Positions 25,474-33,751 of a stretch of 64,000 nucleotides of DNA are shown here, piece after piece (position 1 is the first letter of the stretch; each line of letters begins with the position of its first letter). The position numbers were made by a program, and so were the translations under genes. The stretch spans positions 124,001 to 188,000 of the forward strand of contig JBNAIG010000031.1 in assembly GCA_050031985.1 (NCBI GenBank). Direction: 5' to 3'. The notes below the pieces were generated by a model that was given only the letters and a program-made list of their open reading frames with translations, ran no database searches and was not told where the DNA came from. Origin of the DNA: SZUA-368 sp028533045 (GTDB lineage: Bacteria > Spirochaetota > Spirochaetia > DSM-2461).

Positions 25474-26543
25474 TGAATAAATATACTCTTCCTTCCCTTC
25501 TGTTTATTCTCCTCATTACGGTTTTCGGATGCCAAACGGTAGAGGGAAAACTGAATCAGGACGACTATAAACTTCCTCTGGGAGAGAATCCTGTGGAGGA
25601 AGATCAGGAAGAGTTACCCCTTCCGGGTTTTGTCTATTCCCTGTACGCCTTTTCCGAAGTTATTATTGATGAGATTGATGATAGTTTGGTTAATCTGCCC
25701 CTTCCTGAATTTCATTCGCAGGGAGAAGAATCCCCCGTTCCCGTAGAAATTGCTTCCGCCCCTGCCGCTGTGGTACCGGCAACTGTTACAGCACCGGTTG
25801 TGACAAAAGAGCCCGTTTTGACGGAGGAAGAGAATAGAACGGTAGAAGCGGAAATAGTGGACCTTATTGATCTCTCTTCTGAGGGGGAAAAGGCCGAACC
25901 GGTCTATCGCAGTGAAGAAAAATATCCCACCGGTGAGATCGCTCTGGTTATTCTGGAAGATCCCGATTGGTTTTATCTGGGGGAAGGGGATGGACAGCCG
26001 GTCGATTTTAAGGACAGGACAATTCTTGATGGAAAGACCCTCTTTACCTTTGAGTTTCCCCGGGCCGGGACTTATACTCTTGTTTTCCAGCGTCAGGATT
26101 TGAGTAAGGGAGAAAGTGAAGAAGCTGCCATTTTGGCAGAGGTCCTGGATGATTATGTTTCTGTGGCAGAGGTAGACTCCCCGGAAGAGGAAGAAATTCA
26201 GCCTCAAGTCTCGGAGGAGTCATCGGACGTACAAAAAGAGACTCCTGCGAATATACTTAGTGCGGAGAAACGGCTGGATCAGATCGATGAGGATCCGGAT
26301 AAGGTGGAGGAGACCCTGGAGCTTCTTGAGTTCCTGCTCGATGCCGCCTCCGATGACGAATCCCTGGCCGAGTACTACTACCGTATGGCCCGAACCCTGG
26401 AAATGAATACTCGCTTCCAGGATCTTCGGAAAGCCTACGAAACCTACCAGTATATCGAGGATACCTTTTTTCTTACCGATTATTACGAAAAATCCGTAGA
26501 GCGGATCCGTTATCTGGACCGCCACTTTTTCAAACTCCGTTAA
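25473..26543 (+). CDS. Lipoprotein with C-terminal helical repeats
   Basis: 356 residues. The lipoprotein signal peptide ends in VFGC (Cys20). Residues ~90-130 are rich in Ala, Pro, Val and Thr and are probably an extended linker. A beta-rich domain follows (IALVILEDPDWFYLGEGDGQ ... TYTLVFQRQDL), then an acidic linker, then a helical C-terminal region that resembles tetratricopeptide repeats (LEFLLDAASDDESLAEYYYR). Treponemes have similar lipoproteins with a BamD-like tail, but I cannot assign a function. The 3' end overlaps the convergent ABC gene by 4 bases. Confidence 0.8.
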   Translation: MNKYTLPSLLFILLITVFGCQTVEGKLNQDDYKLPLGENPVEEDQEELPLPGFVYSLYAFSEVIIDEIDDSLVNLPLPEFHSQGEESPVPVEIASAPAAVVPATVTAPVVTKEPVLTEEENRTVEAEIVDLIDLSSEGEKAEPVYRSEEKYPTGEIALVILEDPDWFYLGEGDGQPVDFKDRTILDGKTLFTFEFPRAGTYTLVFQRQDLSKGESEEAAILAEVLDDYVSVAEVDSPEEEEIQPQVSEESSDVQKETPANILSAEKRLDQIDEDPDKVEETLELLEFLLDAASDDESLAEYYYRMARTLEMNTRFQDLRKAYETYQYIEDTFFLTDYYEKSVERIRYLDRHFFKLR

Positions 26544-27352
26544 TCTATTGTTTTTACCTGTCCCAATCCCTCGGGTAATTGGGAGGCAGGTTTGGCCAGC
26601 TGTTCCCGATAAAGATTCTCCTTGCTGTGGAGAAGATCCATAGGCAACTGATAGGCTTCTTCTATATTCTCTTTGACCAGAACCTCACCGGTTTCTCCCA
26701 GCATCATCCTTTCGTCTTTGTAGAAAAGAAGGGTATTATCACTGTATTTAGTAGAAAGCTCCAGCTCATGGAGTGAGATAAAGAGGGACGCTTCCCGCCG
26801 GTGAATATAGCTCTGAATGTACTCCAGGGCCTTCTCCTTCTGTTTCTGCTCCATCGCAAAGAAGGGCTCGTCCATAAAGAGAATGGGGGAGCCATAGAGG
26901 AGGGCAAAGGCACTTATGATACGCTGCATCTCACCTTTACTGTTGTTTTGTAAAGGACGACCAAGAAGATCTTTAAGGTCCAGGGCATCGGTCAGCTCTT
27001 TGAGGATTGCCGGGGCATCAACACCCAGATTCCCCCTTTCACCGATCTGTTCAAGGAGAGCTCCTCCGGTTTCTTCTGTTTCGAATTCCATATTCTGGTA
27101 AACAAAGGAGGCTGTCAGATTACGTTCTTCTTCGTTATAATATTCATCGGTTTTTTTGCCGTTCAGGAAGATTTCTCCAGCCTGGGGAAGGATTCGTCCC
27201 CCCGCCAGGAGCATGAGGGTCGATTTTCCCGAGCCGTTTTGTCCCGTAAAAGAGGTGATACCTCTGGGCAGATCCAAAGTTAGTGAGGTAAAGAGATTTT
27301 CCTCTTCCTTCCATTGAAAAGTGACATCTTTAAATTGTATAGCCGAAATCAT
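26540..27352 (-). CDS. Stand-alone ABC transporter ATP-binding protein
   Basis: 270 residues. Walker A GQNGSGKST (~37-45), a Q-loop in FVYQNMEF, a degenerate signature NNSKGEMQR in place of LSGGQ, Walker B ILFMDEP and an H-loop in SLHEL are all present. A C-terminal extension of ~40 residues follows. No permease or binding-protein gene is adjacent. It is the third gene of an operon with the M20-like protein and the glucosyl-3-phosphoglycerate synthase; AAGGGA precedes its ATG. It resembles ECF/cobalt-type ATPases most, but the transported substrate cannot be told from sequence. Confidence 0.85.
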   Translation of the reverse strand: MISAIQFKDVTFQWKEEENLFTSLTLDLPRGITSFTGQNGSGKSTLMLLAGGRILPQAGEIFLNGKKTDEYYNEEERNLTASFVYQNMEFETEETGGALLEQIGERGNLGVDAPAILKELTDALDLKDLLGRPLQNNSKGEMQRIISAFALLYGSPILFMDEPFFAMEQKQKEKALEYIQSYIHRREASLFISLHELELSTKYSDNTLLFYKDERMMLGETGEVLVKENIEEAYQLPMDLLHSKENLYREQLAKPASQLPEGLGQVKTID

Positions 27353-27360
27353 GGTTTCCC

Positions 27361-28398
27361 TTATTTTTCTTTGTTTTCTTTTTCCGGAGTCTTTTTTGCT
27401 TTGCCGGTCTTTTCACCGGGCAGAGCTTTCATACCCATCTTTTTGCGGTATTCCGGAATGGTGATCATAGGAGGCCTTTCGTCCTCGATGATGGTTTTTT
27501 CCACCATTTCAAATTGATTTTCCCTTACCTGAAACTGTCTGAGAAGGGTATTCAGTTCGGGGAGGTCCGTGGCCATCCCGTAGGTTCTCATCCGGTTTAG
27601 GAAGGTCTGGAGAATACCAAAGGACATTTTCCCCAGGGCCCGGGTTTCCTGATTCCGATGAACCCGCTGGTCCAGGTCCGTTTGGGCAAAAGCGTCAAGG
27701 CCCTGCTCATGGTAAACATCCAGAAGGTGGCTTGTTTCTACTCCATAACCGATGGGAAACGGGATTTTCTCCAGAACTTCCCGTCTTACGGCGTACTCTC
27801 CGGAAAGGGGCTGAATAATGGCCGCCAGATCGGGAAAGAAAAGGCTAAAGAGGGGGCGGGTCAGAATCTCTGTAACCCGGCCGCCGCCGGAGGGGCGAAT
27901 CCCCTGGGAAAAGGCCAGAGGACGGTCGTAAAATGCCTTTACGTATTTGACTTCATCCCGATAGATAAGGGGGCCCAAAAGTCCGTAAACAAAGCGGGGA
28001 TGGATATTCTTGATATCCGCATCGATATAAACAATAATATCCCCCTTCAGCTGATAAATAGCCTTCCAGAGGTTTTCTCCCTTACCCTTCTTATCTTCCA
28101 GATTGGGAAGAATATCCGAGGCCAGGTAGGTATCGGCTCCAAAGGAGGAGGCAATTTCCAGGGTGTTGTCCTCCGAACCGGAGTCTATGACGGCGAATTC
28201 GTCAATTAAAGGGTAGCGGTTCATTAGTTCGGACTTAAATATTACGACCTCTTTACCAATGGTCTTAGCCTCGTTTAGTGTGGGGATACAGAGGGAAATA
28301 GTCAGTCCCCGCTTCTGCTTTTCCTTTACCAGGGTCTGCAGGTCTTCAAAGTCGGAATGATGGTAGGTATTTTTTTTGATCCATTCATTAGTTGTCAT
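27361..28398 (-). CDS. Glucosyl-3-phosphoglycerate synthase (GT81 family)
   Basis: 345 residues. The start at the ATG 28398 is fixed by GGAGGA 7 bases upstream; the longer frame begins with TTG at 28416. It contains a GT-A nucleotide-sugar domain with the N-terminal motif CIPTLNEAKTIG, the DxD motif in VYIDADIKNIHP, LSGEYAVRREVL, GYGVETSHLLDVY and HRNQ, all typical of GpgS. GpgS joins NDP-glucose to 3-phosphoglycerate, the first step to the compatible solute glucosylglycerate. A matching phosphatase is not obvious nearby. The 5' end overlaps the M20-like gene by 11 bases. Confidence 0.85.
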   Translation of the reverse strand: MTTNEWIKKNTYHHSDFEDLQTLVKEKQKRGLTISLCIPTLNEAKTIGKEVVIFKSELMNRYPLIDEFAVIDSGSEDNTLEIASSFGADTYLASDILPNLEDKKGKGENLWKAIYQLKGDIIVYIDADIKNIHPRFVYGLLGPLIYRDEVKYVKAFYDRPLAFSQGIRPSGGGRVTEILTRPLFSLFFPDLAAIIQPLSGEYAVRREVLEKIPFPIGYGVETSHLLDVYHEQGLDAFAQTDLDQRVHRNQETRALGKMSFGILQTFLNRMRTYGMATDLPELNTLLRQFQVRENQFEMVEKTIIEDERPPMITIPEYRKKMGMKALPGEKTGKAKKTPEKENKEK

Positions 28399-29554
28399 GG
28401 GAATATCCTCCGTCAATAGCCAGGATGAGACCTACAAGGAGGCTCAAACCCTTTTCAATTGGTTTAATCTGAATTATTTCGTCCTCTTCTCCCATATTCT
28501 CCCCGTCGGAGAGACCAATGGTGACCGCCGGAATGTCCTTGTCTATAAAGGCGGATAGTTCGGAGGTGCTGGGAGTAAGCCGTGTGGTAATGTTCATTTC
28601 CGAAAGGATATCGCGGCTGATTTTATTCAGGGGATGGGAAAAGTCCGTTCCCCCCGGTGAGCGGCGGGCCAGATGTTTGAACTCTACATGGGCTCCGGAG
28701 AGGGAAGAGAGTTCCTGGGTCTGGTTCTCGATCTGGCGGGCAATGTCTTCTACCAGTTCTTCCGACTCAGAGCGTATTTCAAATTTGAGTTTGGCCCTTT
28801 TGGGAATCGTGTTATAGGATGTTCCCGCTTCTATAGAACCAAGGTTGATAGCTGTTTTGGGTTTGCTGGGAGTGGGGATTTCCAGAATTCGGTTAATCAG
28901 GTCATTCATATTGATAATGGCCCCTTCCGAATTAAACTTGGTCCAGTCATAGGATTCGGGGACACGGTAGTTAATTTCTCCCCGCAGCATACCAATAGAG
29001 GAGTAACTGAGACGTCCCAGCTTGACTCCTTCCACACAAACTCCGGCGGAAATAGGCTTTTTGAAGTTGTCCAGGAAGAATCGGAGTCCTTCCAGATCTC
29101 CCCGTCCCAGGCTTCTTGCGGAACCCATGAGAATAATATTGGCTTCCGGCTCAATGCCGTAGGTTTCCAAAATATAGGGAAGGGTGGCCAAAGCGGCCAG
29201 TCCCAGGCTGTCATCGGCTACGCCGGCTCCCTTGACTGTGTCCGGTAAGATGGTAACCGTATGGTCCACTTTTTCCGAGAAAAAGGTATCCAGGTGAGCC
29301 ACAAGAAGAATATTCCGGTCGCTTTTTCCGGGAATAACTCCCAGAGCGTTTCCCAATTCGTCCACATGGCAGTTAAGCAGGTTATTGCTTATGTAACGGT
29401 TTACCAGACAGCGGGCCCGGGTATGTTCCCTGAAGGTAGGGGCCGGTGTTTCGCTAATCATTACAAGATTGGAAAGGAGGGTTTCCTGAACCCGTTCGTA
29501 GCTTTCCCGGTCCTCCTGGAACCGTTTAATAAAATCGGTGATTTTGCTTTTCAT
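28388..29554 (-). CDS. M20-family peptidase-like protein with altered metal site
   Basis: 388 residues from the ATG at 29554, preceded by AAGGAAG; the frame extends to 29629 without a good start signal. The family motifs VAHLDTFF and VADDSLGLAAL hold the first two metal ligands, and a dimerisation domain with a VEGV motif is present. However, the Glu-Glu motif (catalytic base plus metal ligand) is replaced around LMGSARSLGRGDLEG, and the C-terminal metal-binding histidine is missing in IGLSDGENMGEEDEI. It is either a non-catalytic relative or has a different reaction. It is the first gene of the operon with GpgS and the ABC ATPase. Confidence 0.8.
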   Translation of the reverse strand: MKSKITDFIKRFQEDRESYERVQETLLSNLVMISETPAPTFREHTRARCLVNRYISNNLLNCHVDELGNALGVIPGKSDRNILLVAHLDTFFSEKVDHTVTILPDTVKGAGVADDSLGLAALATLPYILETYGIEPEANIILMGSARSLGRGDLEGLRFFLDNFKKPISAGVCVEGVKLGRLSYSSIGMLRGEINYRVPESYDWTKFNSEGAIINMNDLINRILEIPTPSKPKTAINLGSIEAGTSYNTIPKRAKLKFEIRSESEELVEDIARQIENQTQELSSLSGAHVEFKHLARRSPGGTDFSHPLNKISRDILSEMNITTRLTPSTSELSAFIDKDIPAVTIGLSDGENMGEEDEIIQIKPIEKGLSLLVGLILAIDGGYSHDN

Positions 29555-29657
29555 GATAAAAACTTCCTTTTTTGATGCTGAACCAGGTAAGTCACTATAA
29601 ACTATAGGGGATTTTATAAGCTCTTTCAAGAAACTTTTATAAGCAAACAGTTAAAGC

Positions 29658-30149
29658 CTATTTACGGGGAAGACCTTTCTGGGCCAGGTTATTATTTGAG
29701 TATTGGATATTACCGGTTACCTCTTCCCCAAACCAGTCGGGAGGGGAGGTCCGGTCAGCCTGTTCTTTCGAGGGAAATTCAATTTCCGCCAGAATTAAGC
29801 CGCTTAACTGCTCTTCAAAAATATCCAGTTCCACTGTGAGGCCCTCCCAGGGGATGTAATAGCGGGTTTTCTCGATTACCCTGCCTTCGCCCATAGTTTT
29901 AAGAGCCTCATATTCTGTTTTCTCTATGGTAATTTCCACTTCCCCGCAAATCATGGGATTTTCTTCATCCCGCTTTTTTACGGTAAGAAGATATTGCTCC
30001 CCGTACTGTCTGACCCGCAGTACAGGAGGGACCCCGGGACGGCTCAGGTAGGTTTGGGAGATTTTAACAGAGTCAAACTCTTTATAATTATTCGGAAGAT
30101 CCTTAATAAGGAATTTTCTTTCAATCTCAAGGAAGTCGGTGTTAGCCAT
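29658..30149 (-). CDS. CYTH domain protein (triphosphate tunnel metalloenzyme family)
   Basis: 163 residues from the ATG at 30149. The CYTH signature EIERKFLI stands near residue 7, followed by ISQTYLSR, VLRVRQYGEQYLLTVKKR and GEVEITIEKTEYEAL, and finally ELDIFEEQLSGLILAEIEFP. Relatives include inorganic triphosphatases and class IV adenylate cyclases. An activity on tripolyphosphate or ATP is likely, the exact substrate uncertain. The frame extends to 30197, but a -10 box and -35 lie inside that part, so the short form is preferred. Single gene. Confidence 0.85.
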   Translation of the reverse strand: MANTDFLEIERKFLIKDLPNNYKEFDSVKISQTYLSRPGVPPVLRVRQYGEQYLLTVKKRDEENPMICGEVEITIEKTEYEALKTMGEGRVIEKTRYYIPWEGLTVELDIFEEQLSGLILAEIEFPSKEQADRTSPPDWFGEEVTGNIQYSNNNLAQKGLPRK

Positions 30150-30155
30150 GAATCT

Positions 30156-30184
30156 ATTATAGGCTTTAATCCTTGTATGGTCTA
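30156..30184 (-). promoter_or_regulatory. Leaderless promoter of the CYTH gene
   Basis: Minus strand TAGACC (30179-30184), spacer 17, perfect TATAAT (30156-30161), then 6 bases to the ATG at 30149. No ribosome-binding site between. Confidence 0.6.
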
Positions 30185-30212
30185 TTATTTGGCTCATATT
30201 GATTGGTCTAAC

Positions 30213-30242
30213 TTGTCATAATCAAGATTCTTGCTGTAGGAT
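30213..30242 (+). promoter_or_regulatory. Promoter of the small membrane protein gene (TTGTCA-18-TAGGAT)
   Basis: TTGTCA (30213-30218), spacer 18, TAGGAT (30237-30242), then 6 bases to the ATG at 30249. The AGGA within the -10 is also at ribosome-binding distance, so a leadered start further upstream cannot be excluded. Confidence 0.45.
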
Positions 30243-30248
30243 GGTTCT

Positions 30249-30596
30249 ATGAGTAGAGAGAGACGGAAAGAGAGTAAGAAAAAGGCCCGTAAACACCGCG
30301 TTGATATTAGAGGAACCATTCCTCTTTTTTTTCGACGTTACTATTTCGTTATTTTAGTTGGGCGTGATACCCGTGAAGAAACCCAGCAGATAGAAGCGGA
30401 ACGGCGCCATAAAGCTAAGAGAATAAACAATGCCATCACAGCGATTTTCCTTCTTATTCCCTTTCTTATCGTTCTTTTCCTACTCCTTTACTATCTTAAG
30501 TCGGCTCTGGGAATTAATATTATGCCGGTCCTGCACTTTAGTGATTTAACCAATTGGCTTTATAATACACTGGACAGGATTTTTAAACTCGAATAA
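30249..30596 (+). CDS. Small membrane protein with basic cytoplasmic N-terminus
   Basis: 115 residues. The first ~60 are rich in Arg and Lys (RERRKESKKKARKHRVD), then one membrane helix (AIFLLIPFLIVLFLLLYYL, ~65-84) and a short C-terminal tail. I do not recognise a family. The basic segment could bind nucleic acid or acidic lipids; this is only an inference from composition. It is divergent from the CYTH gene, and its 3' end overlaps the convergent EamA gene by 14 bases. Confidence 0.7.
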   Translation: MSRERRKESKKKARKHRVDIRGTIPLFFRRYYFVILVGRDTREETQQIEAERRHKAKRINNAITAIFLLIPFLIVLFLLLYYLKSALGINIMPVLHFSDLTNWLYNTLDRIFKLE

Positions 30597-31476
30597 TTCT
30601 TCTGTCTTTTATCTGGCTCACTATGACTCCTCCTAAAATAAGGCTTGAGGCTGCCAGCTGCCTTATGCTGAATTCCTCCTTGAGAATCACAATGCTGGCT
30701 ATCAGAGTTATCACCGGAATCAAATTAATAAATAAAGCCGCCGTGGTGGCGGAGGTATTCTGAATCCCATAGGCATAACAGGAATAGGCCAGCACAGAAA
30801 CAAATAGAGCCATAAATAGAATGGCCGCAAAAGGCCCGGGGGCGAAGTAGTGGGGAAGGGAATCGGGAGAGAGAACCATTCTTATCAAAAAAAACGGGGT
30901 CCCCACAAAAGCCTGTACCGCCGTGAGTGTGAGAGCCGAATAACGGGTGGAAAGTTTTCTCACAGAAATGGTATAGCAGGTCCCCCAAATCATAGCCACA
31001 AATTCCAGCATGTTACCCAGCATAGGACGGGGAGCAGACTCACTGCTTTCACTAATCAGGGAGAGCCAGACCGAACCTCCAATGGCTAGAATAAAGCCGA
31101 TTATCATGGGGAAGCTGATTTTTTCCTTAAGATAGAAGGCGGAAGGGAGAGCCACCATTACCGGAAGCATGGCGCAGATCATTCCCGCCTGAGCGGCCGA
31201 TGTGAGCCGTACCGCCTCCGCTTCAAATGAGAAGTAGAGGCAGGGCTCAAAGAGGGCCATAAGAACAAGCCACTTCCCGTCTCCCTTCTGGTAGTTCTTC
31301 CCAAATCCCTTTACGAAAGGCAGGAAGACCAGGGAGGCGATGAGGAGCCGCACAAACATGATAAACATGGGGTGGTAGGCTCTGAAGGATATCTTAAGGG
31401 CTATAAAGGAACAGCCCCAAAACACCATGGCCGCAACCAGAGCCGCATAGGAGGCAAAAGAAGGCTTGTTGGTCAC
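30583..31476 (-). CDS. EamA/DMT-family permease
   Basis: 297 residues with ten predicted membrane helices in two EamA repeats (for example GCSFIALKISFRAYHPMFIM and WGTCYTISVRKLSTRYSALT). DMT transporters export or import small metabolites such as amino acids; the substrate cannot be predicted. The start is a GTG at 31476, 3 bases after the stop of the U32 gene, so it is read through from that operon; an alternative start a few codons inside is possible. Confidence 0.85.
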   Translation of the reverse strand: MTNKPSFASYAALVAAMVFWGCSFIALKISFRAYHPMFIMFVRLLIASLVFLPFVKGFGKNYQKGDGKWLVLMALFEPCLYFSFEAEAVRLTSAAQAGMICAMLPVMVALPSAFYLKEKISFPMIIGFILAIGGSVWLSLISESSESAPRPMLGNMLEFVAMIWGTCYTISVRKLSTRYSALTLTAVQAFVGTPFFLIRMVLSPDSLPHYFAPGPFAAILFMALFVSVLAYSCYAYGIQNTSATTAALFINLIPVITLIASIVILKEEFSIRQLAASSLILGGVIVSQIKDRRIIRV

Positions 31477-31479
31477 CGA

Positions 31480-33696
31480 TTAAACCAGATCCCTGTCCCA
31501 GTTCATTTGATCCGTTTCCTTGTCCTTGTCTTTGGCCGAGGTATGGCTGTTATCAAAGAAGTTTGAACACCCTGCCTGGCCGGGAAAGGCTGTCACATCT
31601 CCTCCGTAGACCCGGAAGATTTTGTCCTCCTTAGCCACGGTAAAAGCCTTACCTCGGGAATCGTTTATCTCTCCCAGGGCCGGTATGGTGGCCCGTGTGG
31701 AAAGAAGGGCCGGTCGTCCGGAACGGTAGATTTCCACCGCCAGAGGTGAGGCTTTGACAAACTGCTTAAGAGACTTTTCTTCCAACTCAATCCAGCCCTG
31801 TACCCGGTCCAGTCCGTACTCTGCCAACTCGGCTACAGCCCAGCTGTTCATAACCGGCAGAGGGTAGGAACCGGTCAGCTCAAGCCCTTTGTATCCGGCC
31901 AGAAGCTCCAGCTGGTAAAGAGAGGTGACTCTAAAGCGTTTAACACCTTTTTTTACGGCGTTGTCTATAGCCTTTTGCAGGCGGGGAAGATCCTTTTGGG
32001 AACAGAAGTCGGGAAGAATGAGCTCATTTCGCTTCCCGTAGGTTCCGTTAATCGGTTTGACTTCCACCGTTGTTCCCTTGAGGGCGCTGGTGGGGGAAAG
32101 GATTCGGTCGTCACCGGCTTTTCCCTTGTAGGGGGCAGGCTGATTTGATTCAAGAAGGCTCTTCCAGGCATTTTTGTCTTTCGGTTGGTAGGAAGTTTCT
32201 AGGAGGGGAGTGAGCCACTCCCAAAAATCTCGTCTAACCTGTTTGAGTTGTCCCGCAGGGAAGAAGAGGTCCCCCTCAATTTTAACGGAGATATCCCCGG
32301 CCTGCCAGATCTCGGAACGACTGGCTCTGAAGGCTTCTTCCAGCTGTTCGGCACTCAGAGGCCGCTTTTCTGCCCTGTCCAGGTTTAATTCAGCCTTAAA
32401 CTCCTTACCCCCTTCGGACTGGGGAGAAGAGGCTATGAGAGCATCGGCGGTGAGACTGATGTTAAGGTCCGCCTTTTTGCGAGGGATAAAGAGGGGCAGC
32501 TTGTCCCCCGTATTGTAGGTGGTGCTTTCCCCAATGCGGTAAACTATACCGCAGGAAGGAGCTTCTTCCCGGTCCCAGGGAAGGCTTACGTCGCGGCCTT
32601 TCTCGCTCTGTTTCACATATTTACCGTTAATAAACATTTTGGTAATCGTAAAGGCAGGGCCTTCGTCGCCGGACCGGTTCTGAATCCTCAAGCGGTCTCC
32701 CAGGCGAACGGTTCGGGAAAAGCGCACCTTGATTGAACCGTTATCTACACGGTTAACTTCTCCCACGAGGAGCCCTGAAACGCCCATGCTCTTATGGGCT
32801 ACTACGGTTTTTAAATCCTCTTCGGTACTAAATCCGTGGGACCACTTTCGACCGTAGGAACCGGCCAGAATCGCCTTGGCTTTCTTAAGGTTTTCCCCGG
32901 TCTTCTCTACGGGGGTATCGAGCATCATACGATAGGCCTGAACGGTCTTTTTGACATAATCCGGTTTGCGGAGGCGTCCTTCTATTTTTAAGGAGGCGAT
33001 TCCCATGTCGCGGTAGCGGGGTATGAGGTCCAGGGAGTAGAGATCCTGGGTAGAGAAGAAAAAACCGCTGGTCTTTTTATCCCCTATGGTTCCGTGGTAA
33101 CGACGGCGGCAGGGCTGCTTGCACCGGCCCCGGTTACCGCTCCATCCCCCCATATAGCTGGAAAAGAGACAGCTGCCCGAAAGGGAGCAACAGAGGGCCC
33201 CGTGGATAAACACTTCTATTTCCAGGGGGCTGTTTTTTACGATCGGTTCCAGCTCTTCCAGGGTAACCTGACGTTCCAGGATGATACGGTTCAGACCCAT
33301 CTTCTGTGCCAGTTCTATGCCGGGGAGATTGTGAATCCCCATCTGGGTGGAGCCGTGTATCTCCTGCCCGGGAAAACAGGTGCGAAGCATGCGCGCTACA
33401 CCGCTGTCCTGGACGATGAAGGCGTCCGGTTCCAGTACGGCCAGTTCCGCCGCGCTTTCGGCCACCTGTGCCAGTTCCTTCTCTTTGATGAGGGTGTTAA
33501 GTGTTATATAAAAACGCTTTCCCAGCTTTTTGGCGTGAGCCGAAAGGCGGGACATATCGTCGTAGTCAAAGTTCTCGCCCATTTCCCGGGCATTAAAGCG
33601 TCCCAGACCGGCATATACCGCATCGGCTCCGCTTTCATAGGCCGCCAGGGCGCTGGCAAGGTTGCCGGCGGGGGCCAGTAATTCAGTCTTTTTCAT
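31480..33696 (-). CDS. U32-family protein, RlhA/TrhP-like RNA hydroxylase
   Basis: 738 residues. The U32 domain begins at the N-terminus (ELLAPAGNLASALAAYESGADAVYAGL) and carries the cysteine cluster HGALCCSLSGSC ... NRGRCKQPC (~170-200), which probably binds an iron-sulfur cluster. A long C-terminal part (~residues 400-738) is like the second half of RlhA (653 residues in E. coli). RlhA hydroxylates 23S rRNA C2501 and TrhP hydroxylates tRNA U34, both using prephenate. Which RNA this enzyme modifies is unclear. It precedes the EamA gene by 3 bases. Confidence 0.88.
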   Translation of the reverse strand: MKKTELLAPAGNLASALAAYESGADAVYAGLGRFNAREMGENFDYDDMSRLSAHAKKLGKRFYITLNTLIKEKELAQVAESAAELAVLEPDAFIVQDSGVARMLRTCFPGQEIHGSTQMGIHNLPGIELAQKMGLNRIILERQVTLEELEPIVKNSPLEIEVFIHGALCCSLSGSCLFSSYMGGWSGNRGRCKQPCRRRYHGTIGDKKTSGFFFSTQDLYSLDLIPRYRDMGIASLKIEGRLRKPDYVKKTVQAYRMMLDTPVEKTGENLKKAKAILAGSYGRKWSHGFSTEEDLKTVVAHKSMGVSGLLVGEVNRVDNGSIKVRFSRTVRLGDRLRIQNRSGDEGPAFTITKMFINGKYVKQSEKGRDVSLPWDREEAPSCGIVYRIGESTTYNTGDKLPLFIPRKKADLNISLTADALIASSPQSEGGKEFKAELNLDRAEKRPLSAEQLEEAFRASRSEIWQAGDISVKIEGDLFFPAGQLKQVRRDFWEWLTPLLETSYQPKDKNAWKSLLESNQPAPYKGKAGDDRILSPTSALKGTTVEVKPINGTYGKRNELILPDFCSQKDLPRLQKAIDNAVKKGVKRFRVTSLYQLELLAGYKGLELTGSYPLPVMNSWAVAELAEYGLDRVQGWIELEEKSLKQFVKASPLAVEIYRSGRPALLSTRATIPALGEINDSRGKAFTVAKEDKIFRVYGGDVTAFPGQAGCSNFFDNSHTSAKDKDKETDQMNWDRDLV

Positions 33697-33702
33697 GGGC
33701 CT

Positions 33703-33732
33703 ATCTTAACGCTCCTTTACACTTAGTTACAA
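33703..33732 (-). promoter_or_regulatory. Leaderless promoter of the U32 gene
   Basis: Minus strand TTGTAA (33727-33732), spacer 18, TAAGAT (33703-33708), then 6 bases to the ATG at 33696. AAAGGAG further upstream is too distant for a ribosome-binding site. It interleaves with the promoter of the divergent hydrolase gene. Confidence 0.5.
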
Positions 33733-33745
33733 GCTGTTGTACTAT
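33716..33745 (+). promoter_or_regulatory. Leaderless promoter of the PhnP-like hydrolase gene
   Basis: TTTACA (33716-33721), spacer 18, TACTAT (33740-33745), then 6 bases to the ATG at 33752. No ribosome-binding site. The U32 promoter elements on the other strand lie between and around these boxes. Confidence 0.55.
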
Positions 33746-33751
33746 CGATTT

